From: Roseiarcus sp963835885
GTDB lineage: Bacteria > Pseudomonadota > Alphaproteobacteria > Rhizobiales > Beijerinckiaceae
Reading direction: 5' to 3'
NCBI GenBank assembly: GCA_963835885.1
Contig: CAWIHF010000015.1
Location: 62,001-126,000, forward strand
DNA length: 64,000 nucleotides
Made by a program: the position numbers and the translations under genes. Below the pieces are notes generated by a model. It ran no database searches. It worked only from the letters and a program-made list of their open reading frames with translations, and had not been told where the DNA came from. Of this stretch, positions 1-9,247 are shown one piece after another (position 1 is the first letter of the stretch; each line of letters begins with the position of its first letter).

Positions 1-2010
1 GACGTCGGGGTTGGAATATTTGCTCGAGATGATTTCGCCCTGCTCGGTGATGCGGATCTGCCCCTGCACCGCCCCGCCGGGCTGGGCGAGGATCGCGTCG
101 TAGCTCGGGCCGCCGCCGCGCCCGACCGATCCGCCGCGGCCATGGAAGAGCCTTATCCGTACGCCGTGCCGGCGGAACACCTCGACAAGGCCGATCTCCG
201 CCTTGTACAGCTCCCAGCCCGAGGTGACGAAGCCGCCGTCCTTGTTCGAGTCGGAATAGCCGAGCATCACCTCCTGCTCGCCCCCGAGCGAATCGACGAG
301 TTTCCGGTATTCGGGGATGGCGAGCAGCGCGTCCATCACGCCGACGCAGGCGCGCAGGTCGCTGATCGTCTCGAACAGCGGCACGACATAGAGCGCGGCC
401 GAGCCGTCCGCCCCGACCAGGCCGACCTCCTTGAGAAGGAGCGCGAGCTCGAGCATGTCGGAGACGCTGTCGGTCTTGGAGATGATCGAGGTGCGGATCG
501 CGCCGGGGCCGTAGGTCTTGCGGATGGCGGCGGCGGCGCGGAAGACTTCGAGTTCGCCGGCCGTCTCCTCGCTATAGACGATGAAGGGCGAGACGAGCGG
601 CCGGGGCGAACAGAGCTCGCGCCGCAAGAGCTCGATCCGCTCGGCCTCGCTCATCGCGCGATAGTCGAGGCCGGGCGAGGCCGCCGCCAGAATTTCCGCC
701 ACCGTGCGCTCGTGCACGTCGGAATTCTGCCTGAGGTCGATCGGGGCGAGATGGAAGCCGAACAGGTCGACGGCGCGCATCAGGGCGCGCAACCGGCCGC
801 GCGCGATGATCGCCCCGCCGTTCGCCCTCAGCGACGCGTCGATCACGTCGAGATCGGCGGCGAATTCGTCGACGCTTCGATAGGCCGGCGCGTCGGCGAT
901 CGGCTGCCGCAGCGCCACCACATGGTCGAGCTCGCGCGCCGTCTTGGCGAGGCGCGAATACATGCCGGTGATCGCTCGTCGGTAGGGCTCGTCGCTCCGG
1001 GTCAGCGATGGATCGGCGGCACGGTCGGCGAGCGCGTTCAAGTCCGCACTGACTCGAACAATCGAGGACGCGAGCGACAGCACGCCGCCAAGCTCGTGCA
1101 ACTGGTCGAGATAATAGGCGAGCGCGCGGGCGCTCTGCTGCCGCACCGCTTCGTTGAGGACATTGGCGGTGACGAACGGGTTGCCGTCGCGGTCGCCGCC
1201 GATCCACGAGCCGATCCTCAGGAACGAGGGGATCGGCTTGCCGCGGCGCCTTGCGTCGAGAGCGTCGAGAGCGTCCTCGATCGCGCCGTAAAGTCGGGGC
1301 AGCTGCTTGAAGAAGGTGTAATCGTAATAGGAGAGGCCGTTGGCGACCTCGTCGATCACCTTGAGCCGCGTCTGGCGCAGCATGTTGGTGCGCCAGAGAA
1401 TGACGACTGCGCGCCTCAGCTGCTCTTCGTTCAGCGCCAGCTCGGCCGCGTCGCCCTGGGCGCGGTCGCGCTCGTCCAGAAGTTCGGCGATCTCGAGTTC
1501 GCGGGTGAGGGTGCTCTTGCGCCGGACTTCGGTCGGATGGGCGGTGAGCACCGGGCTCACCAGCGCGCTGTCGAAGAAGGCGCTGAGCCGCTCGGGCTCG
1601 ACGCCCATCTCGCGCGTGCGGTGGAAGGCGAAGGCGAGCGAGCCGGGGCGGGGCGCCGAGCCGGCGATCGCATGCGCCCGGTTGCGGCGGATGTGGTGCT
1701 GGTCCTCGGCGATATTGGCAAGATGCGAGAAATAGCTGAACGCCCTCACGATCGCGAGCGTCTGGTCGGCGTTGAGGCTGTCGAGGATCGCCTCGAGCTC
1801 GCGCCGCGCGCCCGCCTCGTTATGGCGGTGGAAGCGGATCGAGGCCTGGCGGATCTGCTCGACGAGGGAATAGATCTCCTCGCCTTCCTGCTCGCGCACC
1901 GTGTCGCCGAGGATGCGGCCGAGCAGACGGATGTCGTCGCGCAGCGTACGGTCCTTGTCGGCGTCGTCGTCTTCGAGAGGGAGCTGCTGGGCGAAGGCCA
2001 TGAAACGCAT
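1..2010 (-). CDS. ppc: Phosphoenolpyruvate carboxylase, N-terminal part (runs off left edge)
   Basis: PEP carboxylase makes oxaloacetate from PEP and bicarbonate in the cytoplasm. It is anaplerotic, and in serine-cycle methylotrophs it is also assimilatory. The frame is open from an ATG at 2010 to the window edge, giving 670 codons of a protein usually near 900 residues, so roughly the last quarter is missing. Landmarks are LTAHPTEVRRKS near residue 155 (catalytic His), GGDRDGNPFVT near 272 and FHGRGGSVGRGGGP near 620 (catalytic loop), ending in ISSKYSNPDV at the edge. A second ATG at 2001, giving MAFAQQLPL, is an alternative start. The long plus-strand frame over this gene is a high-GC shadow. 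Confidence 0.93.
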   Translation of the reverse strand, partial: MRFMAFAQQLPLEDDDADKDRTLRDDIRLLGRILGDTVREQEGEEIYSLVEQIRQASIRFHRHNEAGARRELEAILDSLNADQTLAIVRAFSYFSHLANIAEDQHHIRRNRAHAIAGSAPRPGSLAFAFHRTREMGVEPERLSAFFDSALVSPVLTAHPTEVRRKSTLTRELEIAELLDERDRAQGDAAELALNEEQLRRAVVILWRTNMLRQTRLKVIDEVANGLSYYDYTFFKQLPRLYGAIEDALDALDARRRGKPIPSFLRIGSWIGGDRDGNPFVTANVLNEAVRQQSARALAYYLDQLHELGGVLSLASSIVRVSADLNALADRAADPSLTRSDEPYRRAITGMYSRLAKTARELDHVVALRQPIADAPAYRSVDEFAADLDVIDASLRANGGAIIARGRLRALMRAVDLFGFHLAPIDLRQNSDVHERTVAEILAAASPGLDYRAMSEAERIELLRRELCSPRPLVSPFIVYSEETAGELEVFRAAAAIRKTYGPGAIRTSIISKTDSVSDMLELALLLKEVGLVGADGSAALYVVPLFETISDLRACVGVMDALLAIPEYRKLVDSLGGEQEVMLGYSDSNKDGGFVTSGWELYKAEIGLVEVFRRHGVRIRLFHGRGGSVGRGGGPSYDAILAQPGGAVQGQIRITEQGEIISSKYSNPDV

Positions 2011-2119
2011 CCGTCGGCGAAGGCCGCGTGCGATGTTGCACTGCGGCAGGGGCCGGCGCAAGCGAAGCAAGGGACGGGCCATTGCATGCGAGCAAGCCAG
2101 CGGCTTGCCCTGATCCGGC

Positions 2120-2205
2120 TCTTCGGGCCACCTTCTCCCTGGGAGAGAAGGGTTTAGCGGCGTTACGCGCCTTCCGGAGACGGTCGGGGAGAGGGCGGGC
2201 GCGGC
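2120..2205. repeat. REP-like palindromic element between ppc and vsr
   Basis: CCTTCTCCC at 2131-2139 pairs with GGGAGAGAAGG at 2141-2151, and a matching CCCGCCCTCTCCCCGACC arm (minus strand) sits at 2184-2201. The same vocabulary (CCCTCTCCC, GGGAGAAGG) recurs at 20161-20230, so this is one copy of a dispersed element. The last dozen codons of vsr are read out of it. Confidence 0.6.
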
Positions 2206-2594
2206 TTCAGGGCCTCGGCGAGCCGCGCTTCGAGGGCCGCCGGCTCCTTCAGCTCGCATTCATAGACGACCACCGCCCGCCAGCCGATCGCCGGATAGGC
2301 CGCGAGGGTCTTTTCGTCGCGCGCCCGGTTGCGGTCGATCTTGGCCCGCCAATAGTCGGCGTTGGCTTTCGGCATGCGCGCGCCGCGTGGGCAGTCGTGC
2401 CCATGCCAGAAGCAGCCGTGCACGAAGATTGCGAGTCTGTGACGGCCGTAGGCGATGTCCGGCTTGCCCGGCAGGTCGGCGCGCTGGAGACGGTAGCCGG
2501 GCGCAAGCTTCCGCAGCATCGCCCGCACCGCTCGCTCCGGCCCGGTGTCGCGCGACTTCACCGCCCGCATGACGGCGGAGCGGTCGTAGGTCAT
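2163..2594 (-). CDS. vsr: Very-short-patch mismatch repair endonuclease (Vsr)
   Basis: Vsr nicks DNA at T:G mismatches that arise by deamination of 5-methylcytosine, and it normally accompanies a C5-cytosine methyltransferase. The 143-residue product has the normal length. Visible motifs are RDTGPERAVR near residue 15, GKPDIAYGRHRLAIFVHG (core strand with the catalytic Asp), then CFWHGHDC (the conserved His/Cys metal-site stretch) and YWRAKIDRN. The ATG at 2594 gives MTYDRSAVMRAVKSRDT, the expected N-terminus. The C-terminal PRPPSPRPSPEGA is translated from a REP-like element and is probably not functional. The likely partner methyltransferase lies at 6511-7686, with 3.3 kb of unrelated broken genes between. 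Confidence 0.88.
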   Translation of the reverse strand: MTYDRSAVMRAVKSRDTGPERAVRAMLRKLAPGYRLQRADLPGKPDIAYGRHRLAIFVHGCFWHGHDCPRGARMPKANADYWRAKIDRNRARDEKTLAAYPAIGWRAVVVYECELKEPAALEARLAEALKPRPPSPRPSPEGA

Positions 2595-2613
2595 GCCTTC
2601 GTCCTCGGACTCC

Positions 2614-3003
2614 TCAGCAGGATCCCTCCAATACAGCGATTCCGAGTCGGTCGATACTCGCCTGAACCCCGTCCAATATTACGACCTCGAATTCCCGTCC
2701 GAGAGAATTCGCCATTCCCGCAAAGGGCGCGGCGCCAAGCAGAACAGCGTTCGCGCCATCAGAATTGATAGCCGCCCCGGCTTCCGTCGCGATCGTGCTT
2801 CGCAGACTGTCCCGATCCTGAATCAATTCCGCAATGCCGAACGAGCGACTTGCTATCCGCGCTCCGCCTTTGGCGCGGATCGCCCCCAGGATGCGGTCCA
2901 GCGCTCCGATGCGCCCGAAACGCCCGCCTTCAAGCCGGGCATGGGCTCGATTGGCGCTTTTCCGGAACGGCAAATAGCGCGAAACGTCCGATGGTATTCG
3001 CAA
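2614..3003 (-). pseudogene. Asp/Glu (hydantoin) racemase family, C-terminal fragment
   Basis: The frame carries RIASRSFGIAELIQDRDSL and then SDGANAVLLGAAPFAGMA and VVILDGVQASIDRL. This is the pattern of the second half of Asp/Glu/hydantoin racemases (a ...DGA.aivLGgaplaGlA... helix-strand region followed by vpvldgv.aav). Family members are about 220-250 residues with two pseudosymmetric halves, each supplying a catalytic Cys. Here only about 110 recognisable residues remain, neither Cys motif is present, and the first half is absent. I therefore read it as a 5'-truncated remnant. The N-terminal residues before GRFGRIGALDR do not look like the family and may be read-in sequence. Confidence 0.55.
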
Positions 3004-3176
3004 GGGATCGGAAGGCGCCCCTCCGGCGGAAGCTAATGGCCGAAGATCTCACGGTTCGCGCACGCGTTTGCACTGCACTACGTAGTTTACCGGATATGGG
3101 CGACGGACCAATTGCTCTACAGGTCTTTTCGAGCGGTGGCGCAGACGTCTTAGTGCGCGGCCGTAAACTATGAAGA

Positions 3177-3485
3177 GTGGCCGTTCTTCCGACGAGTTTA
3201 ACTATCGAAAAGCGCCGCGTCTACTCTAAGCGTCTGAATAAAAAGGAACCCAAGGTGGAATTGTATGACTTCGAAGTCCTGCGCGGCGAGGAGGTAATCG
3301 CGGCGGAGCGATCCGTGCCGCTCTACAGTCCGAAGGCGGCATGGCCAAAGATCATCAAGATTGCGAAGAGTCTCAGCCTTCCCGGCTGCCGAATCCGCGT
3401 GAAAGAGCGGGGGGAGACGATCATCCTCGTTGGCGCCGCGGTTGCGTTGCGCTATTCGAATTTCGACTTTTCCGCGGCGGCGTGA
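3177..3485 (+). CDS. Small hypothetical protein, about 102 residues
   Basis: Not recognised. The frame starts at GTG 3177 (no ATG is available nearby) and reads as a soluble, lysine-rich N-terminal segment (EKRRVYSKRLNKKEPKVELY) followed by alternating hydrophobic strands (YDFEVLRGEEVIAAER, GCRIRVKERGETIILVG). Amino-acid usage is protein-like: balanced charges and no Arg/Ala/Pro excess of the sort seen in shadow frames. The next genes on both sides lie on the other strand, so it would be expressed alone. No signal peptide or membrane segment is seen. Confidence 0.4.
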   Translation: MAVLPTSLTIEKRRVYSKRLNKKEPKVELYDFEVLRGEEVIAAERSVPLYSPKAAWPKIIKIAKSLSLPGCRIRVKERGETIILVGAAVALRYSNFDFSAAA

Positions 3486-3891
3486 CGTCCCGGTCCTCAA
3501 ACTTATACCGGTCCTCGCTGGTCGCGACTCACGGACAGCCTTCCCGATCAAACTCGCGGGATCATGTCCATCGGGCCTACAGGTTCTGGTCTAGCGAGTT
3601 TTGGTATAACGTGCGTTGGCCTGGAGGTTTGTCCTCGACGACGCGCGGGGCAGCGATGACGAAGTCGCGCAATCTTTCTTTCGCTGTGCAGATGGCGCAC
3701 TGGACCAGTCTCTACTGGTTGTCGGGACCAGTGGACTAGTGGACTGGGCGGGAGCGATCTCGCTCGGACTCACCAAAAAGTCTTCTGGCGGCCAGCGATA
3801 GCGGCCTGATTCACCGTCTCCGCAAGGATATGGAGCATGCGGACGAAAGGAGCACCGTGAGGCGCACAGGGCAGTCAAACAATGATTTTCT
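3486..3891. other. Non-coding stretch, 406 bp
   Basis: No frame on either strand reads as a conserved protein. Short direct repetitions around GGACCAGT / GGACTAGTGGACTGG occur at 3700-3750. GC content falls towards the AT-rich sulfotransferase relic. Confidence 0.4.
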
Positions 3892-4943
3892 TTACCCTGT
3901 CGTCTCGAATATGGGGTGAATAACCGGTGTTGATCTCAAGTATTCGTAGAGTGCCTTCAACGTCGGAACGACCGCGGGTTGTAACAAGTAATTTTGCCCC
4001 ACCACCTCCAATTTCAAACTTCGGCGCTCAAATATATCTTTCCCATACTCAGGACTCACCAAACAATCAGTATATGATGAGACCATTTGCCAAATTTCTT
4101 CAAACGAGGCTGCTCTGTCGTCAACCTTTAATTCACGCACATCCGTCTCTAGGTGCTTTTTCAGCGTTTGTTGTTTTTCAATTACTTCACTGTCTCCTCC
4201 ATCTTTCAGTATATCAAACTTAACACGCATGATAATTTCGTTGCGCGAAGTGTCCCGATAATGAAAATAGTTGAGCGTTCTTAATATTTCGGTGTCAATC
4301 ATACTTGCGCTTTGGTTCCGTTGTATGAGATCTGGCGCGGTTTGAGGAGTTCTCGGACAACCCAAGGATCACTCGACAAAAATGATCGAAAGGGTCCACG
4401 CTGGCGTCCACCAGATTACTAAACGGCACGATCTTCAAGCTCTGACGCCCGAACACCGTCGCAAAGCGATCCCACACCTTGCTGTAGTTGATCACGCCGG
4501 TTTGTCCTGGATTGTTTAGCAGACGCATATATAACTCCGGGAAAATAGTAAAATGGCCCATCCGGATAAGCTCTCGCCAGTCCGATGTAATGCGGTCCGA
4601 CCATCTGCGAGCATAATAGACAAATTCGAGGGGATTAGCCCCGACAGCGTCCCGAAGCCGCTCCAACTCTGCATGTTGAAGACCATCAAAGGCTTCGGAT
4701 GATAAAACAATCTTCTCGTATCCTGAACGATTTAATATTTTCGAATTCTGTTTCCAGCCCAGGTTTTTCCTGCCGAACAATATCGAACACAGAATTATGG
4801 TACATATTATCCGGTCGCGTCCACCAATTATCAGGATAAAGAACGCCATTCGCTTCCAAAATGGTGCGGCCGTGAAAAAGTCGACTCTGAATGTATTTTG
4901 ATCCAGTCTTAGGCGGGCCAATGTGAATGATATACTTTGGCAT
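3892..4943 (-). pseudogene. Sulfotransferase gene broken by two frameshifts
   Basis: Three successive minus-strand frames together spell one sulfotransferase of about 350 residues, a normal family length. Part 1 (from ATG 4943) begins MPKYIIHIGPPKTGSKYIQS, the loop that binds the 5'-phosphosulfate of PAPS. Part 2 (from about 4740) holds KIVLSSEAF and FVYYARRWSDRITSDW, the 3'-phosphate-binding region. Part 3 (from about 4355 to the stop at 3892) holds RNQSASMIDTEILRTLN, a typical C-terminal helix. The frame changes lie near 4725-4740 and 4330-4360. Base composition is clearly more AT-rich than the flanks, which suggests transfer. Such enzymes often modify surface polysaccharides; the acceptor here is unknown. 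Confidence 0.72.
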
Positions 4944-5925
4944 AGTTTCTTTCGGAAGTTTGAGGAGTGTCGGCCGCTGAGCCTTGTCTTGCGAAGGAGC
5001 GGCTCTACTACCAAAAGCGCTGGACAACAGCCCCACAATTCACGAAGCGAGAGATCCGATAACGCTTTTTGCGAGTTCGTGTCAATCTGGAAGCAAACGT
5101 GTCGGACCGTCGAAGCTCAGGTCAACGCGCCCTCGTGACGGTTGTCGCTAACGCCGGAAGCTTTTGGGTCAGGCTCTCAGGGCTCGTCGGAGGAATGAAA
5201 GATCAGCCGCGTCCGGATGAAGCGGGCCGCGGACAATCCGAAAATTCAGCTCTGCCGCAGTCCGCCAACGCCTCAAATCGCGTGGGTGACCGGACACCTC
5301 CGGATCACAGTCCGGGGGCGTCCATGACGATCGTCCGGCTGCCCGGGAATTTACGCAAGCCGCCATCATATCAGCCTGTTCTTCGTTTAACATAGTTGTT
5401 TATTACTAGAAGTGTATGAGTTTACAAGGATTAACGCGATTCGCAGTTTCTGTCTTTATGCTGTCTGATATCTACTTTTTGGATAATTTGGGATGCAGAC
5501 AGGGAAGCGCCCCAATGCTCTGGGGTGTGGTCCCATAGGTCCGGCGGCGATCCCGAGGATGTTGGGACCGGCCGACAGATTGAGGCGCTTTCGCGCGGCG
5601 GAGTCGACCAGGTGGTCAGGTCAAGCCAATTGAGCGCTAGGCTGCCGGGCTGGCCGTCGGAACGAGTGGTTGTCCGTAGGCTGCAGGCCGTGAGCACGCC
5701 CGAGCTCGCCGCAGAGCTCTACCGGAGGCTCTGCAGGGGCCCCGACGGGGAGCCGGGCGCTTACAACGGGACCATCCTCGCCCTCTGTCTCGAGTTCCTC
5801 TTCGAAGAGCCGACGGCGCAGGGCGACGCCGATACGCGACATCGATAACCAGCCGCGAGGCGTGGCGGGGCTCGTGCAGGCCCGGCTCTGCTTCATGCGT
5901 GCCGTCCGCCAGTGCAGCGTCTCCC
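4944..5925. other. Intergenic stretch without a recognisable gene
   Basis: Short open frames occur on both strands (for example 5525-5848 plus, 5621-5896 minus), but none matches a family I know and none has a convincing start. The segment 5390-5500 is AT-rich. I see no tRNA, hairpin terminator or mobile-element end. Confidence 0.4.
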
Positions 5926-6507
5926 CTATTCGTCCCCGCTGTCGCCCTCGACCTCTGTCGCGAGGCCGAGGAGGTCCCGGTGGTACTTTTGCAGCCGCTC
6001 GAAGTGCGCCTGGATGGCGCCGGCGATCTCCCTTGAATTCTTGACCGCCAGGAAATGGCCGACGATCTGGCTGTAATGTTCGGCCTGGCGAGGCAGGCGG
6101 AGCGCCGGATCCTTCTTCTCGATGATCTCCGCGTCGGTCATCACTTGAACCCTCTGGGAGGGCTCTGGAACCTCCACCCGATGGGCGGGCCGCTTCGGCA
6201 CTTTGCCATTCATCAGCGCCGACTTTGCATGGAAGTCGTGGAAGAGCGCATCCTCGATCGCAGAGATGTCGGCCTTATTCTTGACCGGATAGGCCCAAAC
6301 CCAGGCGATCTCCCAGACGTCGACCTGTCGGTTCGCGATGATGTCGCTTCTCGCCGAAGTCAGATGTCGATTCACGCGCGAACGAATCCCGTCCACCGAT
6401 TGCCCAACGTAGACGGGCGTCTGGTCGAGATCGCACAGCACGTAGCAGCCGATTTCGTTGGTCAGGCTTCGAACGGCTTTGCGTCGAAAGGCCAGGTCGA
6501 TCGCCAT
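5926..6507 (-). CDS. GIY-YIG nuclease, probable type II restriction endonuclease
   Basis: 193 residues with an N-terminal GIY-YIG fold. GCYVLCDLDQTPVYVGQS (residues ~20-37) supplies the GIY and YIG strands with variant first residues. DGIRSRVNRHL carries the catalytic Arg, IEDALFHDFHAKS carries the metal-binding Glu, and the following MNGK supplies an Asn. The rest is helical with an acidic C-terminus. It starts 3 bp after the methyltransferase stop, so the two form an operon. Small GIY-YIG enzymes of this size paired with a C5 methyltransferase are known restriction enzymes (Eco29kI group). That makes this the likely R subunit, but the target sequence cannot be read from the gene. A DNA-repair or homing role is less likely given the neighbour. 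Confidence 0.75.
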   Translation of the reverse strand: MAIDLAFRRKAVRSLTNEIGCYVLCDLDQTPVYVGQSVDGIRSRVNRHLTSARSDIIANRQVDVWEIAWVWAYPVKNKADISAIEDALFHDFHAKSALMNGKVPKRPAHRVEVPEPSQRVQVMTDAEIIEKKDPALRLPRQAEHYSQIVGHFLAVKNSREIAGAIQAHFERLQKYHRDLLGLATEVEGDSGDE

Positions 6508-6510
6508 GTC

Positions 6511-7686
6511 CTACTCAGCCGCGACCCGTTCGCCGGTCCTGTTCGCATCGAGCACCGGTTCGAGAAGTCGCGCCGCGAGGTGCCGAACCACCGGCACGCA
6601 GACGCCGTCTCCGCAGACATGGTATGCGTCGTTGTAGCGCTCAGGAAGTCGATAAGCGTCGCTCAGCCCCATAAGGCGCGCGGCTTCCCGCGGAGACAGG
6701 AGTCGCGAGCGAACGCTCTTGCCTTCGACCACGAGAATCGTCTGGCGCGAGGAGCCGCCGGCCGGGGTGCGAAGGCAGCCGGCGATTTCGTCGAAGCGAA
6801 CTTCGGCGCGCTGGCGCTTCGTCCCATGTTCGTCGGGACGCGTGCGCCGGTAGATTGTGCCGACGATTCGTCCGCCGAGGCCCATAGCGCGCGCCACTTT
6901 CTGGCGATGCCGCGGCGTCATGAGACCGAGCAGGTATTGCGTGTGGGCCGCCGTGTGCCATTTCACTCCTGCGGGAATGTCTTCGACGACGTCCGAAAAC
7001 GTGAAGGTTCGCGACGCCGGCGGTCCGATATCCCACCACACCCAGTTCCTTTTCGCCTTCGGGGACATGCCGGCATAAGCGTGAGCGAGCGCGGCCGGAT
7101 GCCATCCTGGCTGGGGGCCAGCGGCGACAAGCGAGCTTGGGATTGCCTCGTCCTCCCGGGCCGCGATGAAAAAGACCCGCGGCCGCGATTGGGGGACAAA
7201 ATGAGACGCGTTGATAACCGCGGCGCCGAATTTATATTCCGAGTTTGCGAGCGCAGACGCGATTGCGGCAAAGTCCTTTCCGCCATGCGACGTCAAACAT
7301 CCATAGACATTTTCCAGAACGATCGTCCGCGGAGCGCGGTTCGTGAGCGCAAGGCCGCGCATAAGCTTCCAGAACGGCCAAAACGTGCCCGAGCGGGTTG
7401 GCGCATTATCGCGTTCGCGACCGAGCCCGCGATAGCTCCCGGCGAGCGAAAGGTCCTGGCACGGAAAGGAGGCCCAGGCGAGATCGACAACTTGATCCGG
7501 TAAGTCAGGCAATCCAAGGCTCGCCACATCGCCATGCTTGATGTCGCCGACGCCCCAGTTGGCCTCGTATGTCGAAACCTTCTTCGAATCGAAGTCGTTG
7601 GCGAACAGGCAGCGCCACGAGTCGCCGAGCCCGGCGCGCGCCATGCCGCCGCCAGCAAAGAATTCAACGAACGTGTATCGGCTCAT
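6511..7686 (-). CDS. DNA (cytosine-5-)-methyltransferase
   Basis: Makes 5-methylcytosine in a specific DNA target using S-adenosylmethionine. All main motifs are visible: I VEFFAGGGMARAGLG (SAM binding), IV SFPCQDLSLAGSYRGL with the catalytic Cys of PCQ, VI IVLENV, VIII QSRPRVFFIA, IX around TPAGGSSRQTILV, and X CGDGVCVPVVRHLAARLL. The target-recognition region lies between VIII and IX (about residues 175-310). The ATG at 7686 (MSRYTFVEFF) is preferred over a TTG 12 bp upstream. The gene lies directly upstream of the GIY-YIG nuclease on the same strand, and Vsr is 3.9 kb further along that strand. Together they look like an m5C restriction-modification set. Confidence 0.92.
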   Translation of the reverse strand: MSRYTFVEFFAGGGMARAGLGDSWRCLFANDFDSKKVSTYEANWGVGDIKHGDVASLGLPDLPDQVVDLAWASFPCQDLSLAGSYRGLGRERDNAPTRSGTFWPFWKLMRGLALTNRAPRTIVLENVYGCLTSHGGKDFAAIASALANSEYKFGAAVINASHFVPQSRPRVFFIAAREDEAIPSSLVAAGPQPGWHPAALAHAYAGMSPKAKRNWVWWDIGPPASRTFTFSDVVEDIPAGVKWHTAAHTQYLLGLMTPRHRQKVARAMGLGGRIVGTIYRRTRPDEHGTKRQRAEVRFDEIAGCLRTPAGGSSRQTILVVEGKSVRSRLLSPREAARLMGLSDAYRLPERYNDAYHVCGDGVCVPVVRHLAARLLEPVLDANRTGERVAAE

Positions 7687-7859
7687 GCCCGCGACCAACT
7701 CTTCCGATCCGAATTAACCATGGGACGCCAGCGCCTTCATGCTCCTGCGCCTTTTCTCCTGTGGACAGCGCCGTTCGCGGGGGCGAAGCCGGCGCCTCGA
7801 CCCGGGAGCCTGGCCGAGGCGTTCTCTTTTTGTTCAAAGCGGGCTCCGCTGTCAATGGT

Positions 7860-8060
7860 CCGATCAGGCGATTTCGGCGACTTTCCCTGTTCCGGCTTAA
7901 ATCGCGACAATGATTCCGCTGTTCCTGGCGAAAATTTCGCTGTTCCGCCGCCTAGGGAATTTTCTAATTTTCGCCCAAGCAGCTGAAATGCCTCGCGTTT
8001 CCAAATCGAGCCATCAGGCATCGAGTCGCAAAGCAAAAGATTCCCTGTAAATTTCCCTGA
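7860..8060. repeat. Dispersed GGGAA/TTCCC-rich repeat, copy 1
   Basis: An AT-rich stretch holds several TTCCC or GGGAA cores, for example CTAGGGAATTTTCTAATTTT at 7950-7969 and ATTCCCTGTAAATTTCCCTG at 8040-8059, plus CTGTTCC repeats at 7888-7945. The same vocabulary fills 12175-12360. This kind of non-coding repeat is familiar from Bradyrhizobium-like genomes. No function is known to me, and no regular spacer structure is present. Confidence 0.55.
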
Positions 8061-8147
8061 TACCCGGGAAGGCCGCCGCGCCAGGCCGGCTGGTGGCCGG
8101 GCGCCGGCCGCTTGCCATCCCCATCGCGATTTGCGTTTATTCTCCCC

Positions 8148-9152
8148 ATGAGCGACATCGCCTTTCCCTTTCCGGTCCTGGTCTGCGACACCGGCGGCAC
8201 CAATGTGCGCTTCGCCGTCCAGGCCGAGCCGGGCGCGCCGCTGGGCGGAATCGTCCATCTGATCACCGACGACTACCCGGGCCTGCCCGATGCGATCGAG
8301 GCTGCGGCGCCGAAGCTCGGGGCGGAGCCACGCTCGATGATCGTCTGCGGCGCGGGCCCGGTGGTCGGGCGGACGCTCAAGCTCACCAACGCGCCCTGGG
8401 TGATGGACGGGCCGGAGACGGCGCGTCGCGCCGGTTTCGCCCAGGGGCTCCTGCTCAACGACTTCGAGGCGCAGGCTTTGTCCCTGCCGGCGATCCCCGA
8501 GGATTGGACCCGGCGAATCGGCCCGCTTCCCTTCGACGGCAAGGGACCGCAGGTGATTCTGGGGCCCGGCACCGGCCTCGGGATTGCGGCGCTGGTGGAG
8601 GCGGACGGCCGCTTCACGCCCGTCTCCTCGGAAGCCTGCCACATCGACTTCGGGCCGGTCTGGCCGGAAGAATTCGCGCTCTGGCCCCATCTCGAACGGG
8701 CGCATGGACGGGTGACGAGCGAGAGCGTGCTGAACGGGGCGGGGCTCGCCAAAGTCCACCGGGCGCGGATGATGGTTCTCGGCCGTCCCGACCCGCATCT
8801 CGAACCGAAGGAGGTCACCGCTGCGGCGCTTGCCGACCCGAAGGGCGAGGCGGCGGAGAGCCTCAGACACTACTGGCGAATCGTGGCGCGCTTCGCCGGC
8901 GACATGGCGGTGACCTTCGTCGCGACGGGCGGGGTGACGCTGTCCGGCGGCGTGCTGCCGCGCGTGGTCGATTTTCTCGATGATGCGGCGTTCCGCGCGG
9001 CGTTCGAAGCCAAGGCGCCGGTCGACGCGCTGGCGCGAAGCATCGCGACCCGGCTCATCCTCCGCTCGGACGCGGTGCTGGCCGGCATGGCCGCGATCGC
9101 CGCCCGGCCGGGCCGCTACGCCATCGACTACGCCTCGCGGAAGTGGGTATAG
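8148..9152 (+). CDS. glk: Glucokinase
   Basis: ATP-dependent phosphorylation of glucose to glucose-6-phosphate, in the cytoplasm. With the ATG at 8148 (MSDIAFPFPVLVCDTGGTN) the protein has 334 residues. DTGGTNVRFAV is the phosphate-1 motif, LNDFEAQALSL holds the catalytic Asp, GPGTGLGIAAL is the phosphate-2/adenosine region, and EACHIDFGP is the glucose-binding segment (EGGH in most homologues; here the two Gly are Ala-Cys). A longer frame begins at 8112, but its extra residues do not resemble the family. It stands alone between the repeat region and the next gene. A sugar kinase of the same fold with another substrate remains possible. Confidence 0.88.
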   Translation: MSDIAFPFPVLVCDTGGTNVRFAVQAEPGAPLGGIVHLITDDYPGLPDAIEAAAPKLGAEPRSMIVCGAGPVVGRTLKLTNAPWVMDGPETARRAGFAQGLLLNDFEAQALSLPAIPEDWTRRIGPLPFDGKGPQVILGPGTGLGIAALVEADGRFTPVSSEACHIDFGPVWPEEFALWPHLERAHGRVTSESVLNGAGLAKVHRARMMVLGRPDPHLEPKEVTAAALADPKGEAAESLRHYWRIVARFAGDMAVTFVATGGVTLSGGVLPRVVDFLDDAAFRAAFEAKAPVDALARSIATRLILRSDAVLAGMAAIAARPGRYAIDYASRKWV

Positions 9153-9247
9153 AGTCGGCCCCGGCCGCGCTTTCGCCTTTATCTTGGTCTTTCTGCGCGC
9201 TAAATCGGAGCGGAATCGCTTTGGATTCGGGCTTTCGACGGAGTTTA

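Noticed and set aside
142..2157. Plus-strand open frame of 671 codons
   Set aside because: Antisense shadow of ppc; Arg/Asp/Val-rich with no motif, while the minus strand has all PEP carboxylase signatures.
3892..4365. Separate hypothetical protein of 157 residues
   Set aside because: Its sequence is the C-terminal end of the sulfotransferase in a shifted frame (RNQSASMIDTEILRTLN), so it was merged into the pseudogene.
5525..5848. Plus-strand frame of 107 codons with a protein-like stretch (STPELAAELYRRLCRG)
   Set aside because: No recognisable start, ribosome site or homologous pattern; the minus strand is equally open.
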